Under the pieces are notes generated by a model that was not told the DNA's origin, did not search any database, and saw only the letters and a list, made by a program, of their open reading frames with translations. Below, piece by piece: positions 27,126-34,551 of a stretch of 48,852 bases of DNA. The DNA lies in NCBI GenBank assembly GCA_005808505.1, contig SYLX01000090.1, positions 1 to 48,852 on the forward strand, written 5' to 3'. The stretch comes from Bdellovibrionales bacterium. Its GTDB lineage: Bacteria; Bdellovibrionota; Bdellovibrionia; Bdellovibrionales; JAMPXM01. Within the stretch, counting starts at the first letter, position 1. Each line of letters starts with the position of its first letter. A program made the translations under genes and the position numbers.

Positions 27126-27707
27126 CTACGAAGCAGAAAGGCTTCTCGGCGCTTCACCGCTCGACTCGCTTCAACCGTTTCCCTGGTCGTACGAGTCGTG
27201 CCGGTCTCGGCACCTAGCCGTCCTGCCTCACATAGAACCTATCGGCGGCCCACCTTGAGAAAATGAGGAAAAAAATTCCTCTTTTTGAGATTTTCCAGCT
27301 TGAGATGAGACAAGTGCGCGTAACCAAAAGGATTCAGAACGAAACAAATTTCTCGCTGGACTTTTGTCTCTTTGGGACAGGTTGGGGGCTGGGTTGGGGG
27401 GCCGGCGGCTTCTCGGTACCAGTTTCCTTTTGCAGAAGCGGTGCGAAACCGCTGCGGTGTTGGGTGGGGCGTTGGGGGTCGGAGCTCGAGGCTCGGAGCC
27501 CGGGTCGGAGCTCCGAGCTCAGGTCGGAGTTCGGGGCTCGGAGCTCGGGGCTCGGAGCTCGGGACGGCGGCGGTCCCCGGCCCTGCTGGCGACGGCTCGA
27601 GCGAAGCGGCTTTCGGCGCTCGGCGCTCAACCAGCAATGATCGAACTTGGAACTTCCCCCAGGATTCGTTTGACTGCGAGATCGAATTTCTATACCTTCG
27701 CTCACGG
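27126..27707. repeat. G-rich, repeat-bearing intergenic island in front of the transposase
   Basis: 582 bases without a convincing gene. An A/T-loop hairpin with arms GAGGAA and TTCCTC followed by TTTTT lies at 27265-27286. A G-quadruplex motif follows at 27374-27401, with runs of 3, 5, 3 and 6 G separated by 7, 2 and 2 bases. Six imperfect units beginning GGAG (12-19 bases; type GGAGCTCGGGGCTC) start at 27481, 27495, 27507, 27526, 27540 and 27554. A direct repeat GGCGCTC lies near 27615. GAGCTC within each unit is self-complementary, so the array can fold. The long open frames here on both strands arise from this repeat. It directly precedes a RAYT gene. Confidence 0.75.
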
Positions 27708-28244
27708 ATGAAGCAAGGCGCGCTTTTCAAAAACTCCAAAAAAGAATACGGCGGCGATCTCTACAAAACGCGTCGGGGCCGCCAAGGTCCGCGTCCGCTC
27801 GCAACCCGCAGCACAATGCACCTCGTGTTGAAATCGTCGCGTGCGAAAAGCGATCATTCATTTCGTAAGCCCAAACACGCACAGGCGATCAAACGAATCG
27901 TTTCAAAGTTTTCTGCTAGGTACGGCGTGCGCTTAATTTCGCTCGCAAACGTCGGCAACCATCTTCACTTCCACATCAAACTTGGAAATCTACGTACGTA
28001 CACGCCGTTTATCCGCGCCATTACGGCAGCAATCGCGATGTCCATTACGGGACGCTCGCGCTGGCAAAAATCGGATGGAAAGTTTTGGGATTGCAGACCG
28101 TTCACGCGCGTGATTGTTGGCTTCCGGTCATGGCTCGGACTTCAAGATTACATTCGAGTGAATAAGATGGAAGGATCGGGTGTTCGTCGTGAACACGCCG
28201 AATTCATTGTTCGAGAGCAAAGGCGAAGGCGCACGCCTTTATAG
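27708..28244 (+). CDS. REP-associated tyrosine transposase (Y1/RAYT)
   Basis: 178 residues from the ATG at 27708. The HUH metal site is HLHFH (His85, His87, His89), preceded by SLANVGN; the single catalytic tyrosine is Tyr148 in LQDYIRVNKMEG. These are signatures of the IS200-like Y1 family, in its domesticated RAYT branch, which process palindromic REP sequences as single strands. The family start HLVLKSS (38-44) is also present. There is no IS end visible, no partner tnpB and no duplicated target, which agrees with a single-copy housekeeping RAYT. The island of GAGCTC repeats directly upstream is a natural candidate substrate. The upstream in-frame extension is repeat-derived and rejected. 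Confidence 0.85.
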   Translation: MKQGALFKNSKKEYGGDLYKTRRGRQGPRPLATRSTMHLVLKSSRAKSDHSFRKPKHAQAIKRIVSKFSARYGVRLISLANVGNHLHFHIKLGNLRTYTPFIRAITAAIAMSITGRSRWQKSDGKFWDCRPFTRVIVGFRSWLGLQDYIRVNKMEGSGVRREHAEFIVREQRRRRTPL

Positions 28245-28264
28245 GCTGACCCGATGAGCACCCG

Positions 28265-28287
28265 AGAGGCCGAACCCACCGGCCTCT
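28265..28287. terminator. Hairpin between convergent RAYT and small secreted protein genes
   Basis: Arms AGAGGCCG (28265-28272) and CGGCCTCT (28280-28287) around a 7-base loop, located between the two convergent stops. No strong T tract follows on either strand. It may terminate transcription weakly, or be a REP-like element of the RAYT. Confidence 0.5.
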
Positions 28288-28304
28288 GCGCATCCAAAAC
28301 AGAA

Positions 28305-28688
28305 TCAATCGCCCTGTCCGATTGCGATGTTTGATACATCAATGATCGCTTCGTCGTGAGGAACGACTACGGTTCCGTCCAAAGTGATCATGAGATTTTG
28401 CACTGATAAACTATCGCAGTTTACGATCGCGCGGAAGGCGCTGACGCCTTCACTATTTCGCCGCCCTACATGCACGTCATCACTCGTCACTGTTGAACAG
28501 TTCACACCACGCTCTTGCGCCGTCGCACCAACGACCGCACCGATCAGGCCAATTTTGTTATCAATGCGTGCTTGAATGAACGTGGCAAGTTGCTGCTTCG
28601 GGAGCGCGGGGCTTTTCGATTTCGCATTCGCGGGAATCGCAGACAAGACTGCAGAAACGATCGCGAGAGCAAGTAAGCTAGTTTTCAT
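28305..28688 (-). CDS. Small secreted protein, unknown function
   Basis: 127 residues from the ATG at 28686-28688, preceded by AAAGGAAAA. It starts MKTS, has a hydrophobic core, and a clear ANA cleavage site near residue 22, so it is exported. The mature part has two cysteines, in GVNCSTVTSD and AIVNCDSLSV, which can form one disulphide, and looks like a small beta-rich domain. I recognise no family. A hairpin with GGGTCC/GGACCC arms lies 35-59 bases upstream, in the leader, and might regulate it. Confidence 0.7.
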   Translation of the reverse strand: MKTSLLALAIVSAVLSAIPANAKSKSPALPKQQLATFIQARIDNKIGLIGAVVGATAQERGVNCSTVTSDDVHVGRRNSEGVSAFRAIVNCDSLSVQNLMITLDGTVVVPHDEAIIDVSNIAIGQGD

Positions 28689-29037
28689 AAATTTTCCTTT
28701 TCTATGAGGTTGTGCGATTTCAGGGTCCCGTTCTTCGCAGCGGACCCAACTCAATTTTCAACAGCCGCGCAGACCGACGCAGACCCCATCAGTCTCGCGG
28801 TGCCGGCGGCGCGATGATTCCCAATCCACGAGTCTTTTGTGTGCAAGCTTTGCTGTTCATGACCTCTCCCCTTTTCCGGTCGATTCACGACGGAGTTGAT
28901 GAAGAGAGGTATAGCGATCTCGCTTACATGAAAAAAGCAGATAAAAGAGATGGCTGATATGCCGTTTCGGAATAACGCAGACGGAACCGGCCGAAGCCTA
29001 GCCAGCCAAAACCCGCGCAAACCTGAGAGGACAGTAA
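28689..29037. other. Intergenic region with leader hairpin
   Basis: 349 bases between the small secreted protein and the terminator at 29038. It holds a hairpin, arms GGGTCC (28723-28728) and GGACCC (28742-28747), in the leader of the secreted protein gene. It also has a short AGCGA/TCGCT inverted repeat at 28912-28923 next to a TATACC on the minus strand that could be a -10 box, with only a poor -35. I see no gene: short open frames on both strands lack ribosome binding sites. Confidence 0.4.
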
Positions 29038-29065
29038 AAAAGGGAACCTCATGAGGTTCCCTTTT
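29038..29065. terminator. Perfect palindromic terminator of the gene at 29100-29546
   Basis: A perfect 28-base palindrome with centre ATGA/TCAT: AAAAGGGAACCTC joined to GAGGTTCCCTTTT. On the minus strand it is followed by TTTTTAC, giving an intrinsic terminator 35 bases after the stop. Confidence 0.85.
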
Positions 29066-29099
29066 CTAAACTATCGAGTCCGAAGTGATTCGAAGAAGA

Positions 29100-29546
29100 T
29101 TAACGACGACCCGACTTAATTTTGACCTGCATCTTGGAGATGAGGTTTACCGCCATCTTTTCGTGCACTTTGCACATCTTGAGCTCATCGCGGCGGTAAG
29201 AGCGTTGCGAAGGAGTCAGAGTTCCGGTTTCAAGTTCCATTTCGTAGTCGAGCTTGTTGGAGCGAATGCCTACGAGTTCTTTAGTTTGTTGCTTGAAGAG
29301 TTTTGTCACGCCGGAGAGAGGTGCTACTTCGAGCCACTCTTGCTTGTTCTTGTACCAGCTGACCATGCGAAGGAAGCGGGCTTTGTTTTTTGCGAGGGTG
29401 AAGCGGGGGTACTGTTCTTCCGAGAGGTCCAGAATGTCCGCAATTGAATCTAGATCGATGTCTTCCTCTTCGGCATCATCTGAGATCAAAGGCGCCTTTT
29501 TGAGGAGTTTGGATTCCTGGATCTTCTCAATGTCGGCATTCAGCAC
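29100..29546 (-). CDS. Small cytoplasmic protein, unknown function
   Basis: 148 residues starting at a GTG (29544-29546) with AAAGGGGG about 8 bases upstream. The first 45 residues are acidic (DDAEEEDIDLDS), the rest strongly basic and helical (FTLAKNKARFLRMVSWYKNKQ, given in parts: FTLAKNKARF then LRMVSWYKNK), with a C-terminal Lys/Arg tail. It could bind nucleic acid or ribosomes, but no motif is seen. Its promoter at 29592-29619 is overlapped by a palindrome (29609-29646), which suggests tight control. It follows hemB by 170 bp on the same strand with no strong hairpin terminator between. Confidence 0.65.
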   Translation of the reverse strand: MLNADIEKIQESKLLKKAPLISDDAEEEDIDLDSIADILDLSEEQYPRFTLAKNKARFLRMVSWYKNKQEWLEVAPLSGVTKLFKQQTKELVGIRSNKLDYEMELETGTLTPSQRSYRRDELKMCKVHEKMAVNLISKMQVKIKSGRR

Positions 29547-29591
29547 AAATGTCCCCCTTTGGATGGCCTCAGTCAGATAATGAAGAGCCGC

Positions 29592-29619
29592 CGTTATAGC
29601 ACATATTATTTGAAGTTGA
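29592..29619 (-). promoter_or_regulatory. Promoter of the gene at 29100-29546
   Basis: Extended -10 box TGCTATAAC (29592-29600, minus strand) with a weak -35 TTCAAC 16 bases away (29614-29619). It lies 46 bases upstream of the GTG. The weak -35 lies inside the palindrome at 29609-29646. Confidence 0.5.
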
Positions 29620-29646
29620 ATACCCTATGGGGGTATTGAAACTTCA
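29609..29646. promoter_or_regulatory. Two-part inverted repeat overlapping the promoter -35 region
   Basis: Inner arms ATACCC (29619-29624) and GGGTAT (29630-29635), outer arms GAAGTT (29611-29616) and AACTTC (29639-29644), separated by a TATGG spacer and 2-3 unmatched bases. No T tract follows on the minus strand, so it is not an hemB terminator. Its overlap with the -35 box fits an operator. Confidence 0.55.
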
Positions 29647-29717
29647 GCCACAAAATGGAAATTATTCCCTGTCAGTCCAAACACTTAGGCTGTTTTTCTG
29701 ACAAATCAGCGCCCGGA

Positions 29718-30728
29718 TTATCCGCGAAGGGTCCGTGCCATTTCCAAAGCGAAGTAGGTTAAAATCATGTCCGCCCCTGCCCGTTTGATCGCTAAAAGCG
29801 TCTCGTGCATGGCGCGAGGACCGTCGATCCAACCTCTTTCCGCTGCGGCCTTGATCATGGCGTATTCGCCTGAAACTTGATAGGCCGCGACCGGAACGTT
29901 TACCTTCGACCTTACTAAAGAAATGATGTCGAGATACGCAAGTGCCGGTTTTACCATCAGAATATCGGCACCTTCTTGCACATCGAGCAGAGCCTCACGC
30001 ACCGCCTCGCGCCGATTAGCCGGATCCATCTGATAAGTTTTCTTGTCGCCGGAACGAGGAGCTGAATCGAGAGCTTCGCGAAAAGGCCCGTAAAACGACG
30101 AGGCGTACTTGGCCGCGTAAGAAAGAATGCCGACATCGTGAAAGCCCGCTTGATCCAACGCTCGGCGCAAATACCCGACTCGACCATCCATCATGTCGGA
30201 AGGTGCAACCAAGTCAGCACCCGCTTTTGCTTGCACAATCGCCATGTCAGCAAGGATCGGGAGAGTTTCGTCATTCAAAATTTCGCCATCGCGGACGAGT
30301 CCGTCGTGACCGTCGACGGAGTACGGATCCATCGCGACATCCGAGATCACGAGAAGCGACGGCACTTTCGCTTTGATCGTGCTGATCGTCTCCTGAAGAA
30401 GGCCTTTCGGATTCACCGATTCGCTGGCGCGTTTATCTTTTTTCCCCTCGGGGAGAACAGGAAAGAGCGCCACCGCGGGAACGCCGAGATCAGCGGCTTC
30501 TTCGCAAGTTTTTAGAAGTTCATCGAGGGAGAAGCGAAACTGACCCGGCATCGCGCTGATCGGGAGCCGTTGCTTTTTTCCTTCGGTCACGAACAGGGGA
30601 AGAATCAAATCGCTAGGGCTAAGCTCAGTCTCGCGCACGAGATCCCGCAAAGCCGGCGAACGGCGATTGCGGCGCGGACGTTGAGTGAGGCGAATGCGCT
30701 CGGGCTCAGGCGAGAGAGGCTTCTTCAT
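29718..30728 (-). CDS. hemB: Delta-aminolevulinic acid dehydratase (porphobilinogen synthase)
   Basis: 336 residues. It joins two 5-aminolevulinate molecules to porphobilinogen, the second step of haem and tetrapyrrole synthesis. Both active-site lysines are present: Lys207 in SYAAKYASSFYGPFR and Lys260 in ILMVKPALAYLD. The usual zinc-binding cysteine triad (DVCxC...GHCG) is replaced by DVAMD...GHDG (Ala132, Asp134, Asp142), the type that needs Mg or no catalytic metal. The TGGAG upstream of the ATG is a fair RBS. No other haem gene is in this window. It is divergent from the YdcZ-type gene and precedes the regulated small gene. Confidence 0.95.
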   Translation of the reverse strand: MKKPLSPEPERIRLTQRPRRNRRSPALRDLVRETELSPSDLILPLFVTEGKKQRLPISAMPGQFRFSLDELLKTCEEAADLGVPAVALFPVLPEGKKDKRASESVNPKGLLQETISTIKAKVPSLLVISDVAMDPYSVDGHDGLVRDGEILNDETLPILADMAIVQAKAGADLVAPSDMMDGRVGYLRRALDQAGFHDVGILSYAAKYASSFYGPFREALDSAPRSGDKKTYQMDPANRREAVREALLDVQEGADILMVKPALAYLDIISLVRSKVNVPVAAYQVSGEYAMIKAAAERGWIDGPRAMHETLLAIKRAGADMILTYFALEMARTLRG

Positions 30729-30874
30729 CGTGCGGTCTCCATCAATTTTGGTTCCTGACCCTTATCGCACGGTTTTTAGCCAGCGTGCAATTCCCTCCAC
30801 GACTCGTGATCTTCGTTATCCGAGTTTCGGCACGATGTTACGTTTGCGAGCGACGAGGTCGTTGGGAGGTTGGA

Positions 30875-31330
30875 TTGGCGCTCTACTGGTTTTTGGCGTG
30901 GCTTGCGGGCGTAGCGGGAGTTCTCCAAAACGGATTGAACAAAAAGCTCTCGAAAGTCACGGGGCTCGCCGTAGCCCTGCACGTTTCGAATCTTATGGTG
31001 TTAGTTGGCGGCATCGTCGTGTTGACGATCCTTGCTGCCTCCAGTCAATCGGAGGTCGCATCAGCGCTGAAGCTGAAGCTCGAAATCAAATCGTGGAAGT
31101 GGTGGATCATCATTCCCGGTTTATGCGGACTTTTCTTTATCACGATCGCCCCCATCGCGATCATGAAGCTCGGCGCACTGAAGGTTTTCGTCGCCATCGT
31201 CTTCGGACAAGTGCTGGCGAGTGCCGCGTGGGATTTTTGGATCGAGAAAACGCCCGTGGATAAGTGGCGCGTGATCGGATGTGCTCTGACGCTTCTTGGC
31301 GCTTACTCGATCTCGTTGTCAAAAGCGTAG
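30875..31330 (+). CDS. YdcZ/DUF606-family DMT transporter
   Basis: About 151 residues, beginning at a TTG at 30875 which has GGGAGG five bases upstream; the track start 90 bases earlier has no such site and adds non-hydrophobic residues. Five hydrophobic segments are seen, the first including YWFLAWLAGVAGVLQNGLNK and a GLFFITIAPIAIMKLGAL segment, both typical of the PF04657 DMT-type family (half-size transporters that dimerise). The cargo is not known. It ends 68 bp before the start of the dehydrogenase gene and may be co-transcribed. The start codon is inference. Confidence 0.7.
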   Translation: MALYWFLAWLAGVAGVLQNGLNKKLSKVTGLAVALHVSNLMVLVGGIVVLTILAASSQSEVASALKLKLEIKSWKWWIIIPGLCGLFFITIAPIAIMKLGALKVFVAIVFGQVLASAAWDFWIEKTPVDKWRVIGCALTLLGAYSISLSKA

Positions 31331-31398
31331 CGAGCCGCTCTGCTAGCTTTGTCAGTACAAACTCTTCTCTGCAAAAAGTTTTTTGGGGAGGCAGCCAA

Positions 31399-32070
31399 GT
31401 GGAAAAGAAAGTCTTCGTCATCACGGGCGCTAACCGTGGCATCGGTTTAGAACTCACGCGCCAAGCTCTGAATCAAGGCCATCAAGTTTACGCCGGCGCA
31501 CGCAAAGCGAGTCTTGAGCTACGCGATCTTGCTGATCGTTCATCAGGTGCGCTTCGAATCGTTGATCTCGATGTTTCAACGGACGCGAGCGTAAAAAAAT
31601 TCGCTGACGCCATCGACAGCGATCACGTCGATGTTTTAATCAACAACGCTGGCTACTATGCTGATCAGGATACGGCTCAAACCGTGCTCGATTCTCTCAA
31701 CACAAATGCGGTTGGTCCCGTACGCGTCACCTTCGCTTTGATGGCTAAGCTTAAGAAAAGTAAGAGCCCTCGCATAGGCAACATCACGAGCCAAATGGGT
31801 TCGATCGCCGATAACTCAAGTGGTGGCTCCCTCGCCTACCGCATGAGCAAGACCGCCTTGAATATGTTCACGAAAACTTTGTCGCTCGACGAACCGAACG
31901 TGATCGTGCTTTCGCTTCACCCTGGTTGGGTGCAAACATCCATGGGCGGAGCTCGCGCGCCACTTGCGCCGCAAGCTTCCGCAGAAGGGCTTTTGACGGT
32001 GATTCAAAAATCATCGGCTGGCGATTCGGGAAAGTTTCTGACCTATAATGGAAAGGATCTCCCCTGGTGA
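31399..32070 (+). CDS. Short-chain dehydrogenase/reductase (C-factor-like)
   Basis: 223 residues from the GTG at 31399, which has GGGGAGG about 8 bases upstream and begins exactly at the Rossmann fold (VEKKVFVITGANRGIG). The NAD(P) motif is TGANRGIG (about 9-16), NNAGYYAD follows, and the catalytic Tyr147-x3-Lys151 is in LAYRMSKTAL. This is a classical SDR of the small type that includes the C-factor/carbonyl reductase group. The substrate is unknown. Its stop overlaps the start of the adenosine deaminase gene (GTGA), so the two are coupled. Confidence 0.85.
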   Translation: MEKKVFVITGANRGIGLELTRQALNQGHQVYAGARKASLELRDLADRSSGALRIVDLDVSTDASVKKFADAIDSDHVDVLINNAGYYADQDTAQTVLDSLNTNAVGPVRVTFALMAKLKKSKSPRIGNITSQMGSIADNSSGGSLAYRMSKTALNMFTKTLSLDEPNVIVLSLHPGWVQTSMGGARAPLAPQASAEGLLTVIQKSSAGDSGKFLTYNGKDLPW

Positions 32071-33080
32071 GCACACCTGACTGGTTTGACCGCATTCCGA
32101 AGACCGAGCTGCACGTGCATCTGGAAGGAGCAGTGCCGATCGAGACGCTTTGGGAACTCGTCAAAAAATACGGCGGTCAAGCAGAGGTGGCGGATCTCGA
32201 GGCACTTCGGCGAAAATTTGCGTACCGCGATTTTCCTCACTTCATCCAAACATGGATTTGGAAGAACGGGTTCATCCGCAACTACGACGACATCGCTTAT
32301 GTTGGCGAAAACATCGCGCGCAATTTCGTAAAGCAAAATGTTCGCTACGTTGAAGCTTACTTCTCACCGACCAACTTCACGCGCCACGGCCTCGAAACTC
32401 AGAAGATCGCCGAAGCTTGGCGACGAGGACTCAATCGCATCTCGCAAGTCGAAGTGAAGTTGATTGCAGATTTCACTCGTGATGAAGGCTCTCGCCGCGC
32501 GTTCCGCACGCTTGAGGAAGTCAACGAAGCGAGATCCATGGGCATCATCGGTGTAGGTCTTGGTGGAACGGAAGTCGAATATCCAGCAGAACTCTTCCGC
32601 GAGGTCTACGCACGAGCAAGGCTTCTTGGATTTCAGACGACGGTGCACGCAGGTGAAACGGTCGGACCTTCGAGTATCTGGAGCGCGGTTCGCGATCTGC
32701 AGGCTGATCGAATCGGACACGGCACGCGAGCCATCGAGGATGAAGAGCTCATCATCTATCTTGCGGAACACAAAATCCCGGTCGAAACGTGCCCGATTTC
32801 AAATTTGCGCATCGGTGCGATCCGCACGATCGAGCAGCATCCGATTCGCCATTACTTCGATCGCGGGATTTTGGTGACCGTCAACACGGACGATCCTTTG
32901 ATGTTTCACAACACGCTCGCGGAGGAGCTGCGACTGCTCGAGACGGTCCATCGGTTCACGCGCGATGAGATCAAACAAGTGGTCTTAAACGGCGTGGAGA
33001 GCTCGTGGCTCGATGAGGACCGCAAACGCGAGCTGAAGCTCGAGTTCCTCCGCGATCCGGTTTGGTCGTCGACGACTTAA
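32067..33080 (+). CDS. add: Adenosine deaminase
   Basis: 337 residues from a GTG at 32067 that overlaps the upstream stop. Zinc ligands and catalytic residues are visible: HVHLEG (His16, His18), TVHAGET with the third His and catalytic Glu near 198-201, and NTDDP near 280 with the fourth ligand and its partner. It deaminates adenosine to inosine, part of purine salvage. Adenine deaminase or a nearby amidohydrolase would be alternatives; the HxGE(T)xx signature and length favour Add. Salvage fits an organism living on host nucleic acid. A 39-residue antisense gene overlaps the end. Confidence 0.85.
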   Translation: MSTPDWFDRIPKTELHVHLEGAVPIETLWELVKKYGGQAEVADLEALRRKFAYRDFPHFIQTWIWKNGFIRNYDDIAYVGENIARNFVKQNVRYVEAYFSPTNFTRHGLETQKIAEAWRRGLNRISQVEVKLIADFTRDEGSRRAFRTLEEVNEARSMGIIGVGLGGTEVEYPAELFREVYARARLLGFQTTVHAGETVGPSSIWSAVRDLQADRIGHGTRAIEDEELIIYLAEHKIPVETCPISNLRIGAIRTIEQHPIRHYFDRGILVTVNTDDPLMFHNTLAEELRLLETVHRFTRDEIKQVVLNGVESSWLDEDRKRELKLEFLRDPVWSSTT

Positions 33081-33196
33081 CCCTTCAGGACGCGGTTGAC
33101 GAACCAGAGACAAGCTAACGAGAAACAGAGAACGAGAATCGGCAAGAAGACTTGATTGATCAGCGGCAAGGCGAGCGCTTTTGCTTTTTTGCGCAT
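33077..33196 (-). CDS. Small membrane protein of 39 residues
   Basis: Starts at ATG 33194-33196 with a strong RBS AGAGGAGG seven bases upstream and ends at a TAA that overlaps the add stop by three bases. The product is MRKKAKALALPLINQ then a hydrophobic core (VFLPILVLCFSLACLWFV) and a basic end NRVLKG: one membrane-spanning segment with basic ends on both sides. It is too short for normal gene finding, but the RBS and membrane character make it a credible gene. No family is recognised. It lies 136 bp downstream of gpmA on the same strand. Confidence 0.6.
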   Translation of the reverse strand: MRKKAKALALPLINQVFLPILVLCFSLACLWFVNRVLKG

Positions 33197-33271
33197 AGAG
33201 CCTCCTCTTTCTAGATCTTTTCATTCTCTCGAAAGAGGGCCTTGCGCGGAAGTCTTGACTCACAACTCTGT

Positions 33272-33310
33272 TCCTAAGGCGGAACCGGATTTTCCGCTCC
33301 CACCTTAGGA
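33272..33310. other. Long hairpin after gpmA
   Basis: Outer arms TCCTAAGG (33272-33279) and CCTTAGGA (33303-33310), inner arms GCGGAA (33279-33284) and TTCCGC (33292-33297). It follows the gpmA stop by about 22 bases and could end or stabilise that transcript, though no T tract follows. Confidence 0.5.
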
Positions 33311-33332
33311 CTTACGTCTTATGTCGTTCGTC

Positions 33333-34079
33333 TTATTTAGACTTTGCTTGGTTCGCCACCGCCTGCGCTTTGCGTGCGGCTTCTTCCTGGTCGCCCAAGT
33401 AGTAGCGACGAATCGGCTTGAAGTCGTCCGTGAGTTCGTAAACGAGCGGAACGGCGGTTGGAATGTTCAGCTCAACGATCTCGCTCTCGGGAATGTTCTC
33501 GAGATACTTCAAAAGAGCGCGGATGCTGTTTCCGTGCGCGGCGATGAGCACACTCTTACCTGCTTTGAGATCCGGGACGATGGCGTCTTTCCAGTAGGGA
33601 ACAAAGCGCTCGACCGTGTTCTTCAAAGCTTCGGTCGCGGGAAGATCTGAAGCTTTCAAACCTTTGTAGCGAGGATCGAAACTTGGGTGACGTGAGTCAG
33701 TTGTCTCGAGCGGTGGCGGTGGAATATCGTAGCTACGACGCCAGATGAAGACTTGCTCGTCACCGTGCTTGGCTGCGGTCTCGGCTTTGTTCAGACCTTG
33801 GAGTGCACCGTAATGACGCTCGTTCAAGCGCCATGACTTCTGCACCGGGATCCATTGCTGGTCGAGTTCATTGAGGACCGACCAGAGAGTGCGGATCGCG
33901 CGCTTAAGAACCGAGGTGTGAGCGACATCAAACTTGAAGCCAGCTTCTTTTAAGAGTTGTCCGGCAAGGCGCGCTTCTTCAACGCCCTTCTCCGAGAGAT
34001 CGACGTCTGTCCATCCGGTAAAACGATTTTCTTTATTCCAGACGCTCTCGCCGTGGCGGAGCAGAACGAGCTTGATCAT
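33333..34079 (-). CDS. gpmA: 2,3-bisphosphoglycerate-dependent phosphoglycerate mutase
   Basis: 248 residues from the ATG at 34077-34079, with AGGAGG about nine bases upstream; the longer frame lacks an RBS and the family begins at [12 protein letters not shown]. The catalytic His9 (RHG) and second histidine in AAHGNSIR are present, as are the segments [16 protein letters not shown] and [16 protein letters not shown]. It interconverts 3- and 2-phosphoglycerate in glycolysis and gluconeogenesis. Length matches E. coli GpmA (250). The AT-rich stretch about 100 bases upstream (near 34165-34175) may contain its promoter, but I could not fix the boxes. It is monocistronic, since hairpins precede it. 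Confidence 0.95.
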   Translation of the reverse strand: MIKLVLLRHGESVWNKENRFTGWTDVDLSEKGVEEARLAGQLLKEAGFKFDVAHTSVLKRAIRTLWSVLNELDQQWIPVQKSWRLNERHYGALQGLNKAETAAKHGDEQVFIWRRSYDIPPPPLETTDSRHPSFDPRYKGLKASDLPATEALKNTVERFVPYWKDAIVPDLKAGKSVLIAAHGNSIRALLKYLENIPESEIVELNIPTAVPLVYELTDDFKPIRRYYLGDQEEAARKAQAVANQAKSK

Positions 34080-34289
34080 CCGAGTGTCCTCCTGGCTCCC
34101 GACTCTGCCAAGATTTCCGCGAGATGGGAAGTTCGACTTCACGAACGCGGCGCAATGCCACTTATAAATAAATTCTATTTACAGAGCTGAGACCTAGAAG
34201 AAGTCGGATTTGCGCTGATTATCGAGAACCGTTCGCCCGGCTATGCGGAAGCTGAATCCACAAGAAACATTCGCGAGGACGGCGAACTA

Positions 34290-34416
34290 ACGTAAAAGAA
34301 ATCGTTCGCCCGGCGGGCGAACAAACGTTTCGACCGGAGGTCGAAAAACACAAACAGAGACGATGCCCCAAGAGTCCATCTTCGGAGAGTCTTCCCTGAC
34401 TTGCATCGCCCCTCCA
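34290..34416 (-). ncRNA. Candidate small RNA with three hairpins upstream of gpmA
   Basis: A 472-base gap (34080-34551) with no gene holds a promoter-like pair (TTGAAG, 16 bases, TAGCAT at 34423-34450) reading leftwards. Downstream come: a stem of GCATCG and CGATGC (34403-34408 and 34361-34366), a perfect hairpin TTTCGACC/GGTCGAAA (34328-34346) and a second perfect hairpin GTTCGCCC/GGGCGAAC (34304-34322) followed by GATTTCTTTT, which is terminator-like. The motif CGTTCGCCCGGC recurs at 34230-34241. Ends are estimates. The alternative is a long 3' region of the ferredoxin gene. Confidence 0.4.
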
Positions 34417-34422
34417 CTATCC

Positions 34423-34450
34423 ATGCTAAGGCGTTTCCGGCCACCTTCAA
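34423..34450 (-). promoter_or_regulatory. Candidate promoter of the small RNA
   Basis: TTGAAG (34445-34450) and TAGCAT (34423-34428) on the minus strand, 16 bases apart, each box matching four of six consensus positions. The nearest gene upstream ends 100 bases away; the nearest start downstream is 340 bases away, so it points to a non-coding transcript. Confidence 0.4.
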
Positions 34451-34551
34451 CGAAATTTTTCCTTAAGATCTGATCAAACCGGAAGCTTGGGCGTAGGACA
34501 GTTCGGCTCCAGTCTAGTTTCCGAGTGGTGCTAGCCTGGTGCGCTTGACTC

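Noticed and set aside
27481-27565. Possible CRISPR array
   Set aside because: Units are 12-19 bases without unique spacers, and there are no cas genes.
27372-27707. In-frame upstream extension of the RAYT gene
   Set aside because: It encodes only repeat-derived Gly/Arg/Ser-rich sequence from the G-rich island; the family starts at 27708.
27239-27739. 166-codon minus-strand frame through the repeat island
   Set aside because: Open only because the GAGCTC-type repeat has no stop in this frame; the Pro/Ser/Glu-Leu-Arg periodicity follows the DNA repeat.
28751-29020. 89-codon minus-strand frame between the small secreted protein and the terminator at 29038
   Set aside because: No RBS, unusual composition and no family; the gap looks like a leader and intergenic region.
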